This document shows positions 44,796-56,130 of a DNA stretch of 64,000 nt, one piece after another. The notes below the pieces were generated by a model, which did no database searches, was not told where the DNA came from, and saw nothing but the letters and a program-made list of their open reading frames with translations. The stretch comes from Spirometra erinaceieuropaei (Eukaryota > Platyhelminthes > Cestoda > Diphyllobothriidea > Diphyllobothriidae), in the NCBI GenBank assembly GCA_902702965.1, contig CACRXP010000111.1:442075-506074 (forward strand). The letters run 5' to 3'. The position numbers were made by a program, and so were the translations under genes. Numbering within the stretch: position 1 is the stretch's first letter; each line of letters starts with the position of its first letter.

Positions 44796-46297
44796 CAGCG
44801 CGTGACGTATCTCATGAAATGTTGGCTGAAATTCTGAAATGCGTTTTCGATTAGGAGGGATTGCTTGGTCGCGATTGTGATACTAATTATCTTACGGCAT
44901 ACTCTTATAACATTTTAGACTCGGCAAGACGTCGGCTTTTAAATGCACTTCTTTTCAATCTCCTATAGAAAGCGTGCTCGGTAAAAAATTACTACTTAAG
45001 TAGTAAGCACTTTTCCCATTGAGTTTCGATGGTCTTGCAAATTCAAATATATTTTATAGAAACCACAAACAAAAATGTGTTTTCGTTTGGTCAATCAATA
45101 GAGAATCACGTCTTTTTTATATTTTATACTAAAGGAAGGAGTATAATTAGGTTTCAAAAAAGTTTTCTAATTGCCGAATAATTTGGAGCCTGATCGTTCG
45201 TTGCATTAGCGCTTAGTGATTATACTCTACAAGGTGCATGCGTTCCGCTCCTTTTCACGATGAAAATCGTTTGGGTAACATGTGAAGACTCATTCAGACA
45301 TCAAAATTCAGTTTCGAGAAAAATGGCTGTCCACAATGAAAGTCAACCACGAATATGCCTTCGCTCAATAAGAAAACTTTTCGTAATAAGTTACCTCTTT
45401 AAGAAGTGCTTTATTACTGCACTGCGTTGACGGATCTCTGTGTACTTTGTATTCTTTCACGGAGAGGCCAAGTAAAAATTTGACACTTCTGGCCGTTTCT
45501 CTCACGTTCCTAAACAATACTGTTTTTTCTACCGTAAATGTAAGAACACGCCATCCTCAGTACATTGAGGCCATTTCAACTGTTTTTGCTCGCTTTTAGA
45601 CTCCGTTCCTCGACTGTGAATGCACTGTAGAGCGCCCATAAAAATACTGATATTTTGCCGAAACTATAAATGCTTTCCTCGCTCCATTTACAGAAGCCAA
45701 ACTACACAACAAGTAGTGTTTCATATTTTTAAAACTAGAAATGACCCTTTGATAGTGGTCATTTATGTAACATCAAGTAGAATATTCCAAACGGCAAAAC
45801 AGCAGCAACCCATTTAAATGAAGGAGTCCCTGCCAGCCTTATCACTGCACTTTAGGGCATCAAATCGCACGGATCTGTTAATATGACTTTTAGGAATAAG
45901 TTAAACCTCTGATTTTCTTAATATAACCTTTGTGTTAGCAAGTTGATTACCACGATGGGCATTGGGCATAAAACAAATTTTCGAGCCCGGCTGATCTGTT
46001 TATTAAAACTCTCGCGGGCAAATTACTATCCTTTCAATGAAAAAGTCGCTCAGATGCGTAACCGGAGTTTAGGACATGTATTAGCATAGGAAATTGCACG
46101 AATATATTCCAACGTCCAGTTTCACTAAAATTTACTGATATTTTACTTGATATAATTACGTAAACACAATTTCTGCACAAAAAAGGACATTTCATTGCAG
46201 GATGTGGGTGAGCGAACCAAATGTCCCACGTTAAAGGCGTCCAAAAATTCTCTAATCAGTTTCTGTTATCAGATTTCATGAGATAGGTTACGTACTA
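44796..46297 (-). mobile_element. MITE-A copy 4, composite with foreign interior
   Basis: The left end is CAGCGCGTGACG after TA and the right end ...ggttacgtacta before TA, so the bracket is 1502 bp. The left 450 bp follow MITE-A up to 'catgcgttccgct' (45248). The next 1.05 kb is unrelated to MITE-A except at the right terminus, whose last 90 bp match the mini-MITE at 58929-59142 ('gttaaaggcgtcc', 'ctctaatcagttt', 'gttatcagatttcatgaga'). The interior has no long frame on either strand. It may be a larger MITE-A subfamily, or a chimera. Confidence 0.7.
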
Positions 46298-46299
46298 TA

Positions 46300-46899
46300 C
46301 ACCTGTTCAGTGAATCCTCTTTAAGATTTTAAGGGTCCCAACAGCCAAAGTGTCTATCCATCCAGTTCTAATGCAAAGGCACATTATATGTCAACACTAA
46401 GTGACAGAACATTTCGCTGTAGATGCGGATCCCAGAGCTTGTTCCAAAAGCATCACTGATACATGGGCAAACACTAAATCGCCGGAATAATTATCGAATT
46501 CTTTCAAAATAATTGCAAACACAGAATTGCACAAGTGATAAATATCTATCTTTCATGCCAAGAAATGTAAATACGGCGAGTAGGGTTGGAAAATAGGCAC
46601 CACCACCCGTATCACAGACCACGCGATAAATTCCTGGTTAGGGATGAGGAACGAAAATAGCTGTCATCTGGAATTTAGCGCAATACTTAGGAGGTTTCAT
46701 TCGTCAGTCAATCAACAATTAGCAAGCAAGTCGCGCTGTTTGTAAAATAATGACGTTCCTCAGAAGTTGCTTTCAACGCATTCGTAAGGACCGGGAGAGA
46801 ATATTCATGCCGGTGATGAGTTTGAACCAGAAATCGCGCCGGCGATCGTGTGACCCGTAGTCTGTCAACACAGTCTTCTCGGATAAGCGATTCCTCCCT
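46300..46899. other. Unassigned stretch
   Basis: No recognised gene. A 71-codon minus frame (46708-46923) directly abuts the family H frame at 46920-47141 but shows no motif. Confidence 0.35.
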
Positions 46900-47530
46900 A
46901 CGGTAGATTTCAAACGCGTTCATTTTTCACGATACCAGACGTTTTTTCGTAGAATCTTGCTAACACGCTTGATTATCGCCAAACCCCTGCCATCTAAATA
47001 TTGAACTCCATCCAAACAAACTAGAGCCTCCGCTGACATTTTCCTAAAACATGCGAGGACATGTGCCGTCATGGACTGAAAGGCGTCTGGTATGGCCGTA
47101 ATCGTGCGCGTGCCTTTCTGGTGGGCATCAAGAACTGCCAAGATGGGCTGAACCTGAACTCTGGAGATTTAAATCTTCTGTCCAGGAGAATTAACCTGAC
47201 CTATTCCAAAAAAAACACGGTTCTCCGCTATTTCCAATTGATGCTTCTTATCATTTTACCTGAAGTGAGCTTCTGAAAATGATCACAATCCAGAAAAGCC
47301 TAAGCACCACTTTATTCACCTGTCTGTGCGGGTCCTGTAAATGTATCTGGGCTGTTTGGAGGCTAGCCAACCATCGCAGCGCAGGCCTTCAGAAACGATT
47401 CAACTCATAACGACTACTATTAGGAAAAACCTAGTAGTCATGTTGTCATAAGTAAAGACAGTTTGGAGAATACGGAGTTTAATTAATGTTATGAAATCAC
47501 GTCCAGTAGAATTTGAAGCTCGAGGATACA
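46900..47530. repeat. Family H repeat (copy 2), left part
   Basis: Collinear with 34490-35000. The minus-strand frame 46920-47141 (73 codons) contains 'AVLDAHQKGTRTITAIPDAF' and 'FRKMSAEALVCL', aligned with 'LHPCQEGMHTK' and 'FREITAEAEVG' decoded from the 34.5 kb copy. Similarity at the amino-acid level over two diverged copies hints at a former protein, but I cannot name it. Confidence 0.5.
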
Positions 47531-48270
47531 AATTTAAGTTGACAATAAAGTACGCCCACAAGATTCTGTGGGGATTCAAACGATCTCGTCTGACGATATG
47601 ACGAAATATTCGCTGCTTTTGCTATGAGATTCAGTTCTAAATTGCATTTAGTCACTCAGAAACCATTGGGTAATTTCTATCCCCTTCAACCCTTGCTCTT
47701 AGCTACATGACACTTCTGAGTTCTGTAAGGCCAAAAATCCAAGCTAACCGAAACCAGTACATTCACTCCTGGAAGCAGGTCAGATCAACTCTCCTCATCC
47801 CCTTTTTATAATTCTTATTTACCAACTCCGCAACCAGTTGAGATGCATATTTTTCACGGGAACCCACCAGCACTGGCTATTTATCCGGTCAGCCTAAATT
47901 AACGGTCGTGAATACTGAATTGTAAGTCAGATAATCCAGTTGAAACTGGACGTTTTCAGTCATTGTCGACGTAGAGATATACATATATTCCCTCTGAGGT
48001 AAGCAGACTTCAGTTCGAATGAGATATTTCGCATCCTCCCGATATCATCGTCAGTATGTCTTATTGCCAGAGACTAATTCATAATCAGACCCTAATTGCA
48101 AAGGCCATCAGGCCAGATTCCATGTAAGAGAAGAAGATAGACGTCAGTACAGAGGTTTGTATTCCGTACAAAAGGAATGAAAAATAGGTTGTCAGAGCAG
48201 GCAAGCGCCCGGCGCTCTCCCTCACAGGTGTCCAAGGTGTCGAGTGAAAGCATAACTGCACCAGTCTTGG
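47531..48270 (+). repeat. Family H inverted arm (right)
   Basis: Partner of 41776-42532. It is continuous with 46900-47530, so this copy of family H extends over about 1.37 kb, and the left arm is a shorter copy in the other orientation. The arms stop at similar points next to unrelated DNA. Confidence 0.8.
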
Positions 48271-48528
48271 CGCTGCTCGGGCCATAGAATATCGCAGCCT
48301 CAGCGACTGGTCAAACGCGATGAAAACAATATAAAGAATCTCAAACTCACGGACGAATGACTGTCGTTGTTACATGCATGCGGATGAGCTCCAGCGAGAG
48401 ATGCTCCCTTCTCAGACCACAGTCCGGTCGGAAAACTCGAAAGAAGAAGCGACAGACTGAATGACAGAGTGAGGTACCTTCGGGTCAACCCGGAAAAACA
48501 AATCTAACATTACCAGCATTAATAGTAA

Positions 48529-48561
<33 letters not shown>

Positions 48562-49303
48562 CGTGGTCAACTGCGACTGACAGGATGATGCGAGACGACT
48601 GGAGGACGCCGGGGGGGCCGAGTTGAAATTCAACGAAAACTTAACACGTCGTGTCAGTATTTGAGGGAAGAGCCATCGTCAAGGGATGGAGGAGGTAAGT
48701 CTGTCAACGAGTCTGCCCTATGTAATTGGGTCCGAATCCTGACCTGGCCTGGATGAACTGAGATTATTTGGCGACATCCACCTTGCTTCACGAGCTTCTG
48801 TCGACCACCACATTCACTTTATCGTGTACACACCAGGTAGTGCTGAAAGTTTGAAAGTGGAGTCGAGAAGTAAGTTCTTGGTGACCACTCCCAATCTCAG
48901 GACATTCAAGAGGGGCAGATGAAGTGGTTTGGGCGCCGTCGTTTGTCATCCGCTGCACGCACAGATCGGACAGCACTTAACTGCATGCAACAGGTAGATG
49001 TTAGGCACTGAGTAGTCCACCAAGATAAGGGGGTGGTGCACAGAGCAAATGCATTCGAGAGCAGCCAATAGGAAAAAACAGGGAGTTTAGCGCTTTTACT
49101 TGGTTGAATGGGGTTGAAGTGAGCGCATAAGCACATTTCGTGGCATTGTCGGAACCGGCTAGATCGGGTGGGATGGGAGCCGTCCACGAAGGCGGACTCG
49201 CATTAGGATTAAGGTAGAATGTAAATTGTGAGAGGAAGTAACATTTATTATGCCTCCAAAACGCGATACCACAGGGTCTGGAAGTACGGCAAGGTTTACA
49301 GAG
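48271..49303. other. Unassigned stretch with microsatellite
   Basis: Contains a tag trinucleotide repeat (about 48518-48560) that yields a false poly-leucine frame on the minus strand (48412-48633). No gene is recognised. Frames at 48906-49348 have no counterpart that I know. Confidence 0.45.
48518..48560. repeat. Trinucleotide microsatellite (TAG)n
   Basis: About a dozen tag units with two early interruptions (aatagtaatagtag...). Confidence 0.95.
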
Positions 49304-49760
49304 ATCAGATGTGGTTATGTAGCCGCACCTGAAGTAAACAAACCCCAAGCCACCTGTAATACGGGACCGGTGGCAATAGCGGTTTTTACAGGTAGGACCG
49401 GGGAACGCACAGGCGACGAGGTCAAGTAATTGTGTGCAAAATAAAAGCTATTGGGGATGAGCGGCTGTGCTTTGGACGGTTAAGAAATAGTTGTCCTAAC
49501 CCCCTAACCCCAACCCTCAATCGCAGCCATGAAAAATCCAATGCGAAAGTCAGAAGAAGACGACAGGCCGAAAGTCCAATAGGACCACCGACATTGGGCC
49601 AAAATGGGAAGACACTGCGACAAATGAAGATGGCCGTCAACAGAACACACACAGCAGCGCACAGTAGCACTATACCAACATATTCATACCAATTCAAAAT
49701 AATTAAGTAGGTCAACAGTATTGTGTCCATGAGGTGCCGCCACATAACCACATCTTACCG
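49304..49760 (+). mobile_element. Family E element (copy 4)
   Basis: Ends 'cagatgtggttatgtagcc' and 'ccacataaccacatcttacc'. Internal order as in copy 1, with the extra segment of copy 3 (about 49530-49715, read in opposite sense) placed after a short CCCTAA-like tract. The frames at 49422-49751 overlap it on both strands and are not genes. Confidence 0.8.
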
Positions 49761-49812
49761 AATAGTCTTCTCTCCCATGCTCCCCCCCCCCAAAGCCGGA
49801 GGCATTTATTTA

Positions 49813-50803
49813 CGAAGATGTGCTAACTCATGAAATGTCAACCAAAATTTCGAAATGTGTTATCGTTTCGAAAAGATAAATTAAATAGTGTTGTAAAACT
49901 AATGATGATGCAGCATAAATCTATAATGATCCAGTTACCTCAGGGTATCGGCTTTCGAAAAAACTTATTTGCGGCTGCATGCAAGATCCACACTCAGCAA
50001 AAAATGACTACTTATTTAGCATGCAATTTTCTCATTGATTTTCGATGCCCTTGAAAATTCAGTAATATTTCATGAAAAAAATGCATTAAATATTCATTCT
50101 TTTACTTATTCGGTAGAAAATCACGTCTTCTTCCAATTTCATACTCAAAAGAAGAGTATAATTCGGTTTTAAAAACTTTTCTAATTTTCGAAAAATTTTG
50201 AACTTGACCTGCTGTTACACTTGCATTCATGGTTTCAAAACTACAAGCTGTAGATTTTCCGTGTACGGAAAACCATGCATTTATCTACGGTGTTAAGAGG
50301 AGATTATACGGGCTTCATAAAATTTAGCAGTGGATTTGAGCAATATTGTTAACTTTGCAAGCCACATTCGTAAATGCAAATACATGACGTTTCATGAACG
50401 GCCATTTAACGGTATTAAAAAATTTCACAATCAGAAACGTTTTTGAAACCGAATTATACTCTGCTTTTAAGTATGAAATTGGAAGAAGACGTGTTTTTTA
50501 CCGAGTAAGTAAAAGAATGAATATTTTTATGCATATTTTCCATGAAATATAATTGAATTTTCAAGGGCATCGAAAATCAGTGAGAAAATTGCATACTACA
50601 TAAGTAGTCATTTTTTGCAGAGTAAAGATCTTGCATGCCCCCGAAAATAAGTTCTTTCGAAAGCCGATACCCTGAGGTAACTGGATCATTATAGATTTAT
50701 GCTGCATCATGATTAGTTTTACAACACTACTTAATTTATCTTTTCGAAACGAGAAAGCATTTCGAAATTTTGGTTGACATTTCATGAGTTAGCACATCTA
50801 CTG
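49813..50803 (+). mobile_element. MITE-B copy 2, uninterrupted
   Basis: 991 bp between TA pairs (49811-49812, 50804-50805), right end CTACTG, left end changed from CAGTAG to CGAAG. Arms pair over about 400 bp. It serves as the empty-site reference for the 17.7 kb copy. The frames at 49830-50054 and 50561-50785 are nearly the same peptide read in from each end and are arm artefacts. Confidence 0.88.
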
Positions 50804-50805
50804 TA

Positions 50806-51529
50806 CTTGTAGGATTTTATAAAAACAAATAGGTTGATGGAGCTCTTTGAGTGTTTAGCACGCACTAAGCAATTTTTTGAAAACTCACATTAAATATTTT
50901 CGCAGCGATCGAAAACCTGACGGCGACAACCGCCACCCCCTTACCCCTGCCCCAATCACGCCAACTTTAATTCCAGTTCAGGAATTGTGAGTCTGACTTC
51001 AAACGATGATCCGCTGAGCCTAAGACCAGGCCTCCCTTGTCGGCGTATTTTCTCAATTTCGTGATAATTCTTTCTTGAGAAAGTTGGAAAATCCCTCTGG
51101 CGACAGTTACATTTTTACATTAACAACGCTACGCATGTCACGTCATGTCCAAGGGTCCATGGCATTTTGTGTAAACGCTGTAAGTTTCCCATTTTAAGTG
51201 AAATTTCGGCCCTCTGCGTCACTCAGCTGCAACAATATTCGAACTGGCAGACCGGTTGTTAGATTATCAGCTGCAGTGGAGATCTGGCTAAAAAGATCTG
51301 ACACCTAGGCAAAGAGGCAATTTAGTCCAACGTCATATCCATTTTTCCTGCTTTCTGAATTCCTGGACTCTCATTGGGATCCATCGTCGGAAATAGATAT
51401 GCAAAACGACGTGAAACGAAGTGAGTTATACAAGTGCAGACCAAGTTATACTACCCGTAAGTGAGTAATAGCTTGAATCTATATCTTGGTTAAAACATTT
51501 GCCACGACTGTGAAGAAGTGGTAAATACT
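50806..51529. other. Unassigned stretch
   Basis: No recognised gene or repeat. Confidence 0.4.
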
Positions 51530-51700
51530 TATACTACTGACTGCCTGTTGACAGAATGTGAGTATTATATGACAAGTTATGCGGAGCTGTTGGACCACAG
51601 TCCCATATTCAGGTCAAATTGCGAACGGAATTTGAGAATATTTGTCCGCTGAGGTTCGCACATTAATTTCTGAGAAAATTAAAAGAACAGGATTTAGTTT
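51530..51700. repeat. Family C relic
   Basis: Diverged words 'tactactgactgcctgttga', 'gtgagtattatatga' and 'cacattaatttctgagaaaa' follow family C order. Confidence 0.5.
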
Positions 51701-51729
51701 CATGGGGAGACCACTAGGAAATTGATCTT

Positions 51730-52330
51730 TTTCCCATCAAGGTGCGGAATTTAACCAAATCGCAGCCCGTATCACCCGGTATCGGAAGATCATACGCGTT
51801 TCTGCCCACCTCGGGATTGCAGGCGTCGATTCGCGACAGTTAGTCCCCCTGATATATCTTCGCGTTCTGTTCACGCTGCGCGGTCAAAGTCTCTATCTGG
51901 ATCGACCTGCATATTTCTGTGCGCATTACCCACACTGCTTGTTGTTGAATTTGCCTCTATGTGCATAACTTGGTTATTTTTTTCGGCTGGATACAGTCTA
52001 ACAAAGTCTGGAGCGCTATTTTAACTGTTCATAAGCCCGTATTTTCATGGGATGATGAGGGAATTTCGTAAAAATAATAACGGTCTCCGAAAAACTGGAG
52101 TTGCAAATGACTGTACTCCATGGAGGCGATGTGTGAGTAGGCCCTAAACGTATGATGTCACCTGCTAAACGTAAAACTCCTGACAGCAAATGCTTTCCGA
52201 AATTCGACCGCCACTGTTTCGCTACAAACCAATTAGAATTAAACACGTGAAAAACGGCAACTTACCTTGTATGCGCGAAAGGATTCGCAAAATTTCGGCT
52301 TGCATTTACAGTGGGGAAAGGAAGCAAAAA
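51730..52330 (+). repeat. Dispersed repeat F (copy 1)
   Basis: Collinear with 54340-54925: 'gtttctgcccacctcgggat' against gtttctgtccatctcgagat, 'gatcgacctgca' against gattgacctgca, 'gatgtcacctg' against gatgtcacatg, and 'agattcgcaaa' variants followed by 'tttcggcttgcatt'. Old and diverged, with no common frame. Confidence 0.6.
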
Positions 52331-53199
52331 TCTGACACTAATGAGTAAGGAATTCTGAGACACGCAAAGTTGGGGCACTACGGGAATTCAAAATCTGACA
52401 GAAACGAAAATAACACTTCCATTTTAGTCATAAAAAAATTCGTCATACTTTCCTTAGACTCCCAGCGGTAACGGTGAAAATTATTCTCCGTCAAGTAACT
52501 GCAAGTTCTCAGGTTCCCTTACATGCAGTGTTTACTTTTAGTCGCAGTAAACTTCACGTTCAAAGGATGAATCGACTTGGGTCTTCATACATTTTCGCAA
52601 ATTTTGTTTATTTCGACGTTTTTTAAAAAGCTACAGATAAAACTGCCGCACAGACAAGTTAAATGTCTTGAAAAGATATACATAAACGCCTACATGCATG
52701 ACAGACGCGTCTTTACTGACCTTTCTGATGCTGCACCACGCAAGAGCATGGTATTTTGCTCTTCAGTCGGTTTCCCAGGGTTTTTGTACGGCTTGTAGAA
52801 CATCGACATGTGAAGCCAATAATTTCGCAGATTATTTGGGTCCCGACTTTGTACTACTGACTGTCTGAAGCGTAAGGGTTTTAGTTGCAATAGGTATACT
52901 ATTTGGTGAGTGAAGATTTCCTTTCAGTGAATTCTTAACAAGCTAGAAAATGTTTATGGTAACGGGCTCCAATAAAACCTGAGATTAATATGAAAAATTG
53001 AGTAATTTTTATTTTTGCAAGAGTGGCAAGGTACGAGAGGATAAGCAGAGGCATCCAGTATTAATAAAGTCAGATAATGGTGGATAGTGTAGATGGGGAG
53101 ATCGGCCCCTGATTGGTTCCTAACCTAGATTTCCTATAAGGTACGGCATATTCGTGATTCTGGCAGTTGGGACCTTAGTGGCTTCCCAGAGGGGTACAT
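52331..53199. other. Unassigned stretch
   Basis: No recognised gene or repeat. Confidence 0.4.
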
Positions 53200-54040
53200 G
53201 TCATTAACCCGTTTCAGCCTCTCAGGCTTGCAGCACGATTACGACCCGGTTCTGAGGAGCAGCCCCTCCAGCAATGCCGCCAGTGTTACGAAGTGTTTCT
53301 GCAGGCGCACTTGCACTGGGCACGTTTTCCTCCACGGCCAAGGTCACACTTGCGTCGGTCACTGAGGGCCGTGTTACCGCCAATCTCAGCTAGCATTCGC
53401 CCGTCCGCTGGCTGATTGGTTTACCCATTACGCGTGACTCTCAAACCAACCAATCACGTAGGCAGTATACGGCCATCAGTCATCACTTCTATGCTGCTTT
53501 CTTCTTTTCGGAGCCCTAACGGCCCAAGGTCATTTAATTGCATTACGAAAGTTCCTGCAGTAAAGCCGCTCCGTCATATCTCGGACGCAGCAGGTCGGGG
53601 ATTTGTTGCGACGTTAATAGTGACCCCTAAAACGGGCCACGAGTTAAATGCGCTGGACCAACACAGTCGCCAGATCGGAGTTCGGCAGGCGTTATCGGGA
53701 ATGCACATCCGTAATACATGCCAACATTTGTCGCTTGTGGCGGCAGACCCACTCACCGGTCCACTCCGTGTCAGATGGGATTCCTGCCATCCCCCAGGTG
53801 TTGTGTCCGTTGAGGACCAGTGGGATGCGGGTTTTCGCCGTGCCAGCCACCTGCGCGCCCTTCCGTCCCCGGTCTTCTTGACTCTGTCTTAGGTGGGCGA
53901 TGGAGGGAGAGTGAGGTAGCTGCTGTGCAAGTCCACTATCACTATAAACGAATTTAGGTACAAGCCACCGCCCCTGATCCCACCCTGCTGTGGAGCACAC
54001 GGTGGACCTCGCCGGTCACGACGGTCAAAATATCGTCAGT
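53200..54040 (+). repeat. SINE-B copy
   Basis: Contains 'gcaggcgttatcgggaatgc', 'gcggcagacccactcac', 'ggaccagtgggatgcg', 'gtgccagccacctgcgc', 'ccggtcttcttgactctgtc', 'aagccaccgcccctg' and 'gtggagcacacggtggacc'. It matches the 32.4-34.1 kb and 58.4 kb copies. The 158-codon frame at 53416-53892 runs through it and has no protein relatives that I know. Confidence 0.75.
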
Positions 54041-54124
54041 TAGCCTGCAAAAACAATAAAGTTTTCCGCGCCTTCCCGCGCTCTCGCTGATGCGGCTTTT
54101 CCAAAACCTTCATGTCTAAGTACT

Positions 54125-54925
54125 GCACTTTAAAGAAACTTCCGAGCATCATATCTAACTGCTTAGGAACTTCGCTTTCCCACAGAACGATGAGTGAATT
54201 TTGTAAAGTTGACGGATGTCAGTTCAAATATCCATATCAGCTTTCGGACAGAAACTAATAACGTTAGTCGGAGGAAGAATTGGCTTTAAGTTTATGCATT
54301 TATTTCAAAGGAGGGCGATAAAATACAGGAGTCGGGAGGGCGCTGCGAACTTCAATCAGCTCGCGGCCCATCTTACTCGCTGTCCGGCTGACTTCATTCG
54401 TTTCTGTCCATCTCGAGATTGCTGGCATCGATTTGTGACATGTAATTACCACGATGTATTGCCCCTATCTGTTCGTACGTTCGGGATCATAGTTTCCATC
54501 CAGATTGACCTGCAGATGAATTTACAGTCATCAGAATCATGTCAAGGAGTTTGAAATGTCCTGTGACTTTACTCCATGTTTGGCTTATGCATGCTAACGA
54601 AACTTCGGGGCCTCATATTTAACTGCTCAGGAACCGCTCTTTCTCACAGAACGATGGATGAATTTTGCGAAAATTATGGTTGTATCTTAAAAATGCTTAG
54701 TCACAAATGCCTGCGCCCCATGCCTGCGGTGTGCGAAAAGGCTCGTAAACATAAGATGTCACATGTTGAACGTGGAATGAATGACAGCGCAGACGTTCTG
54801 GAATTAAAATGTAACTCTTCATCACCAACCAATAAAGATTGACCATGTGATAGACGACAATTCGCCCCCCCCACACTACGCCGAGATTCGCAAAGTTTCG
54901 GTTTGCATTCGCGTTATGAATGGAT
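54125..54925 (+). repeat. Dispersed repeat F (copy 2) with internal duplication
   Basis: 54340-54925 matches 51.73-52.33 kb. In addition 54125-54215 and 54596-54680 are direct repeats of each other ('tctaactgcttaggaac' and tttaactgctcaggaac; both then run through 'cacagaacgatg') about 470 bp apart. Confidence 0.6.
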
Positions 54926-55139
54926 AAAGAAACACTATGGGAAGCAAATGAAAGTCTGTTGTCGAGAAGGAGCGAGCTCTGAAAAAATAGGTGAAAATTA
55001 AAACGACAACAGTATTTCCTTCTCCGACATAAAAGACAACTCGGCGTAGTTTAATCAACTTTCTCACATTAACTTTAGGGAATGTTCTTGATCGAGCAGT
55101 CGACTGCCAGGTTTCTCTAAAGGCATGTTTTATCTATGC

Positions 55140-55600
55140 TGGCCCATTTATGGAAAACTCAGACACATCGGTTGGATTCGAACCCACGACAGTAAAGGGA
55201 AGGCTATAGTACAACCGACGCTCTGGCCACCTGAGCTACGAGGCCCCACCGGAAGACATGAATTTAAGCACATTTGGGTCATGTCACCCTCCCAGCCTAC
55301 TGCAACGTCTGGAATCGGCCAATGCTGATACAGTAAGCTGACTGCCAGGCAGGATTTCCTAAGTAATTCACCTAGGATCCACCAGATGACCACCGGACTC
55401 ACTGCTTGGGCATGAAGCTTACTGTGTCAGATTTGGTGAATCCCATAAGACAGGGCGGGTGACTTGACAAAAGTGTGTTTGAAATCACGTCTCATGGTGG
55501 GACCTCGTTACTCGGGTGGTTAAAGCATTGGCTGTAATCAAGCCTTCTTCTTGCTGTTGTAGGTTTGAATCGCATCGAGGTTGCCGAGTTCTTCACAGAC
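55140..55600. repeat. SINE-B palindrome with two outward tRNA-like modules
   Basis: A minus-strand module (55167-55247: B-box-like 'gtgggttcgaatcc', A-box-like 'cgtagctcaggtgg') and a plus-strand module (55499-55585: 'cgttactcgggtggttaaag', 'taggtttgaatcgcatc') flank an imperfect inverted pair around 'acagtaagct' (55329) and 'agcttactgt' (55417). Both modules would direct transcription away from the centre. Confidence 0.7.
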
Positions 55601-55829
55601 GGTTCGAAATAAATTATTCAAAAAATCGGTAAGATCGCAGTTGGCAGCCAGGAATGGGGAGGCGGACAGCCAGGTCCCCGTCGTACGGGAATTATGGCAA
55701 AGGGGGTGATATGGTTAGGGTAAATGGAACGGCTGGTAGACGAATGCTGGAGTTTCTGGGTAAAAGTAAAGTTACCAGGGAAAGTGCTGGGAAGGTTTAG
55801 GTAGGTGGAATAATGGCAGGAATTTAAGC

Positions 55830-56130
55830 CCTACGCGTAACCATAAAATACAGCCCTGACCGCAACTGTAAAGCCTAAACCTAAGCCTCAAAACCGAAAC
55901 GTAACCAAACTCCTAAAACCCAACGCTAACCAAAAACCCAGCCATAACCCAAACCCTAACTTTGACCCTAACCCCAACATTAACCCTAACCTTAAGCCTA
56001 ACCCTAACCTTAGCCGTGACCCTAACGGGAACCTAAACCCTACCCCTAACACTGAAACCTGACCCGAAAACGCAAACCCTAATCCTAAAACTTAACCTAC
56101 GCCTAATCCTAACCCTCACTAAACCCAACA
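55830..56130 (+). repeat. Interstitial telomere-like tract
   Basis: About 300 bp of degenerate CCCTAA-type units (TTAGGG on the other strand), for example 'aaccctaactttgaccctaa' and 'taagcctaaccctaacctta'. Units vary in length and sequence, so it is old or never a true telomere. No TIRs of family E flank it. Confidence 0.85.

Noticed and set aside
48412..48633. Poly-leucine membrane-like segment on the minus strand
   Set aside because: It is a translated TAG microsatellite.
49830..50785. Two similar 74-codon frames facing each other
   Set aside because: They are the same MITE-B arm read from each end, not a duplicated gene.
53416..53892. 158-codon plus-strand frame
   Set aside because: Most of it is SINE-B sequence in a GC-rich stretch, with no protein motif.
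55167..55247. Candidate tRNA gene on the minus strand
   Set aside because: The A and B boxes are good but the stems do not close and the anticodon arm is too long; it is a SINE-B module.
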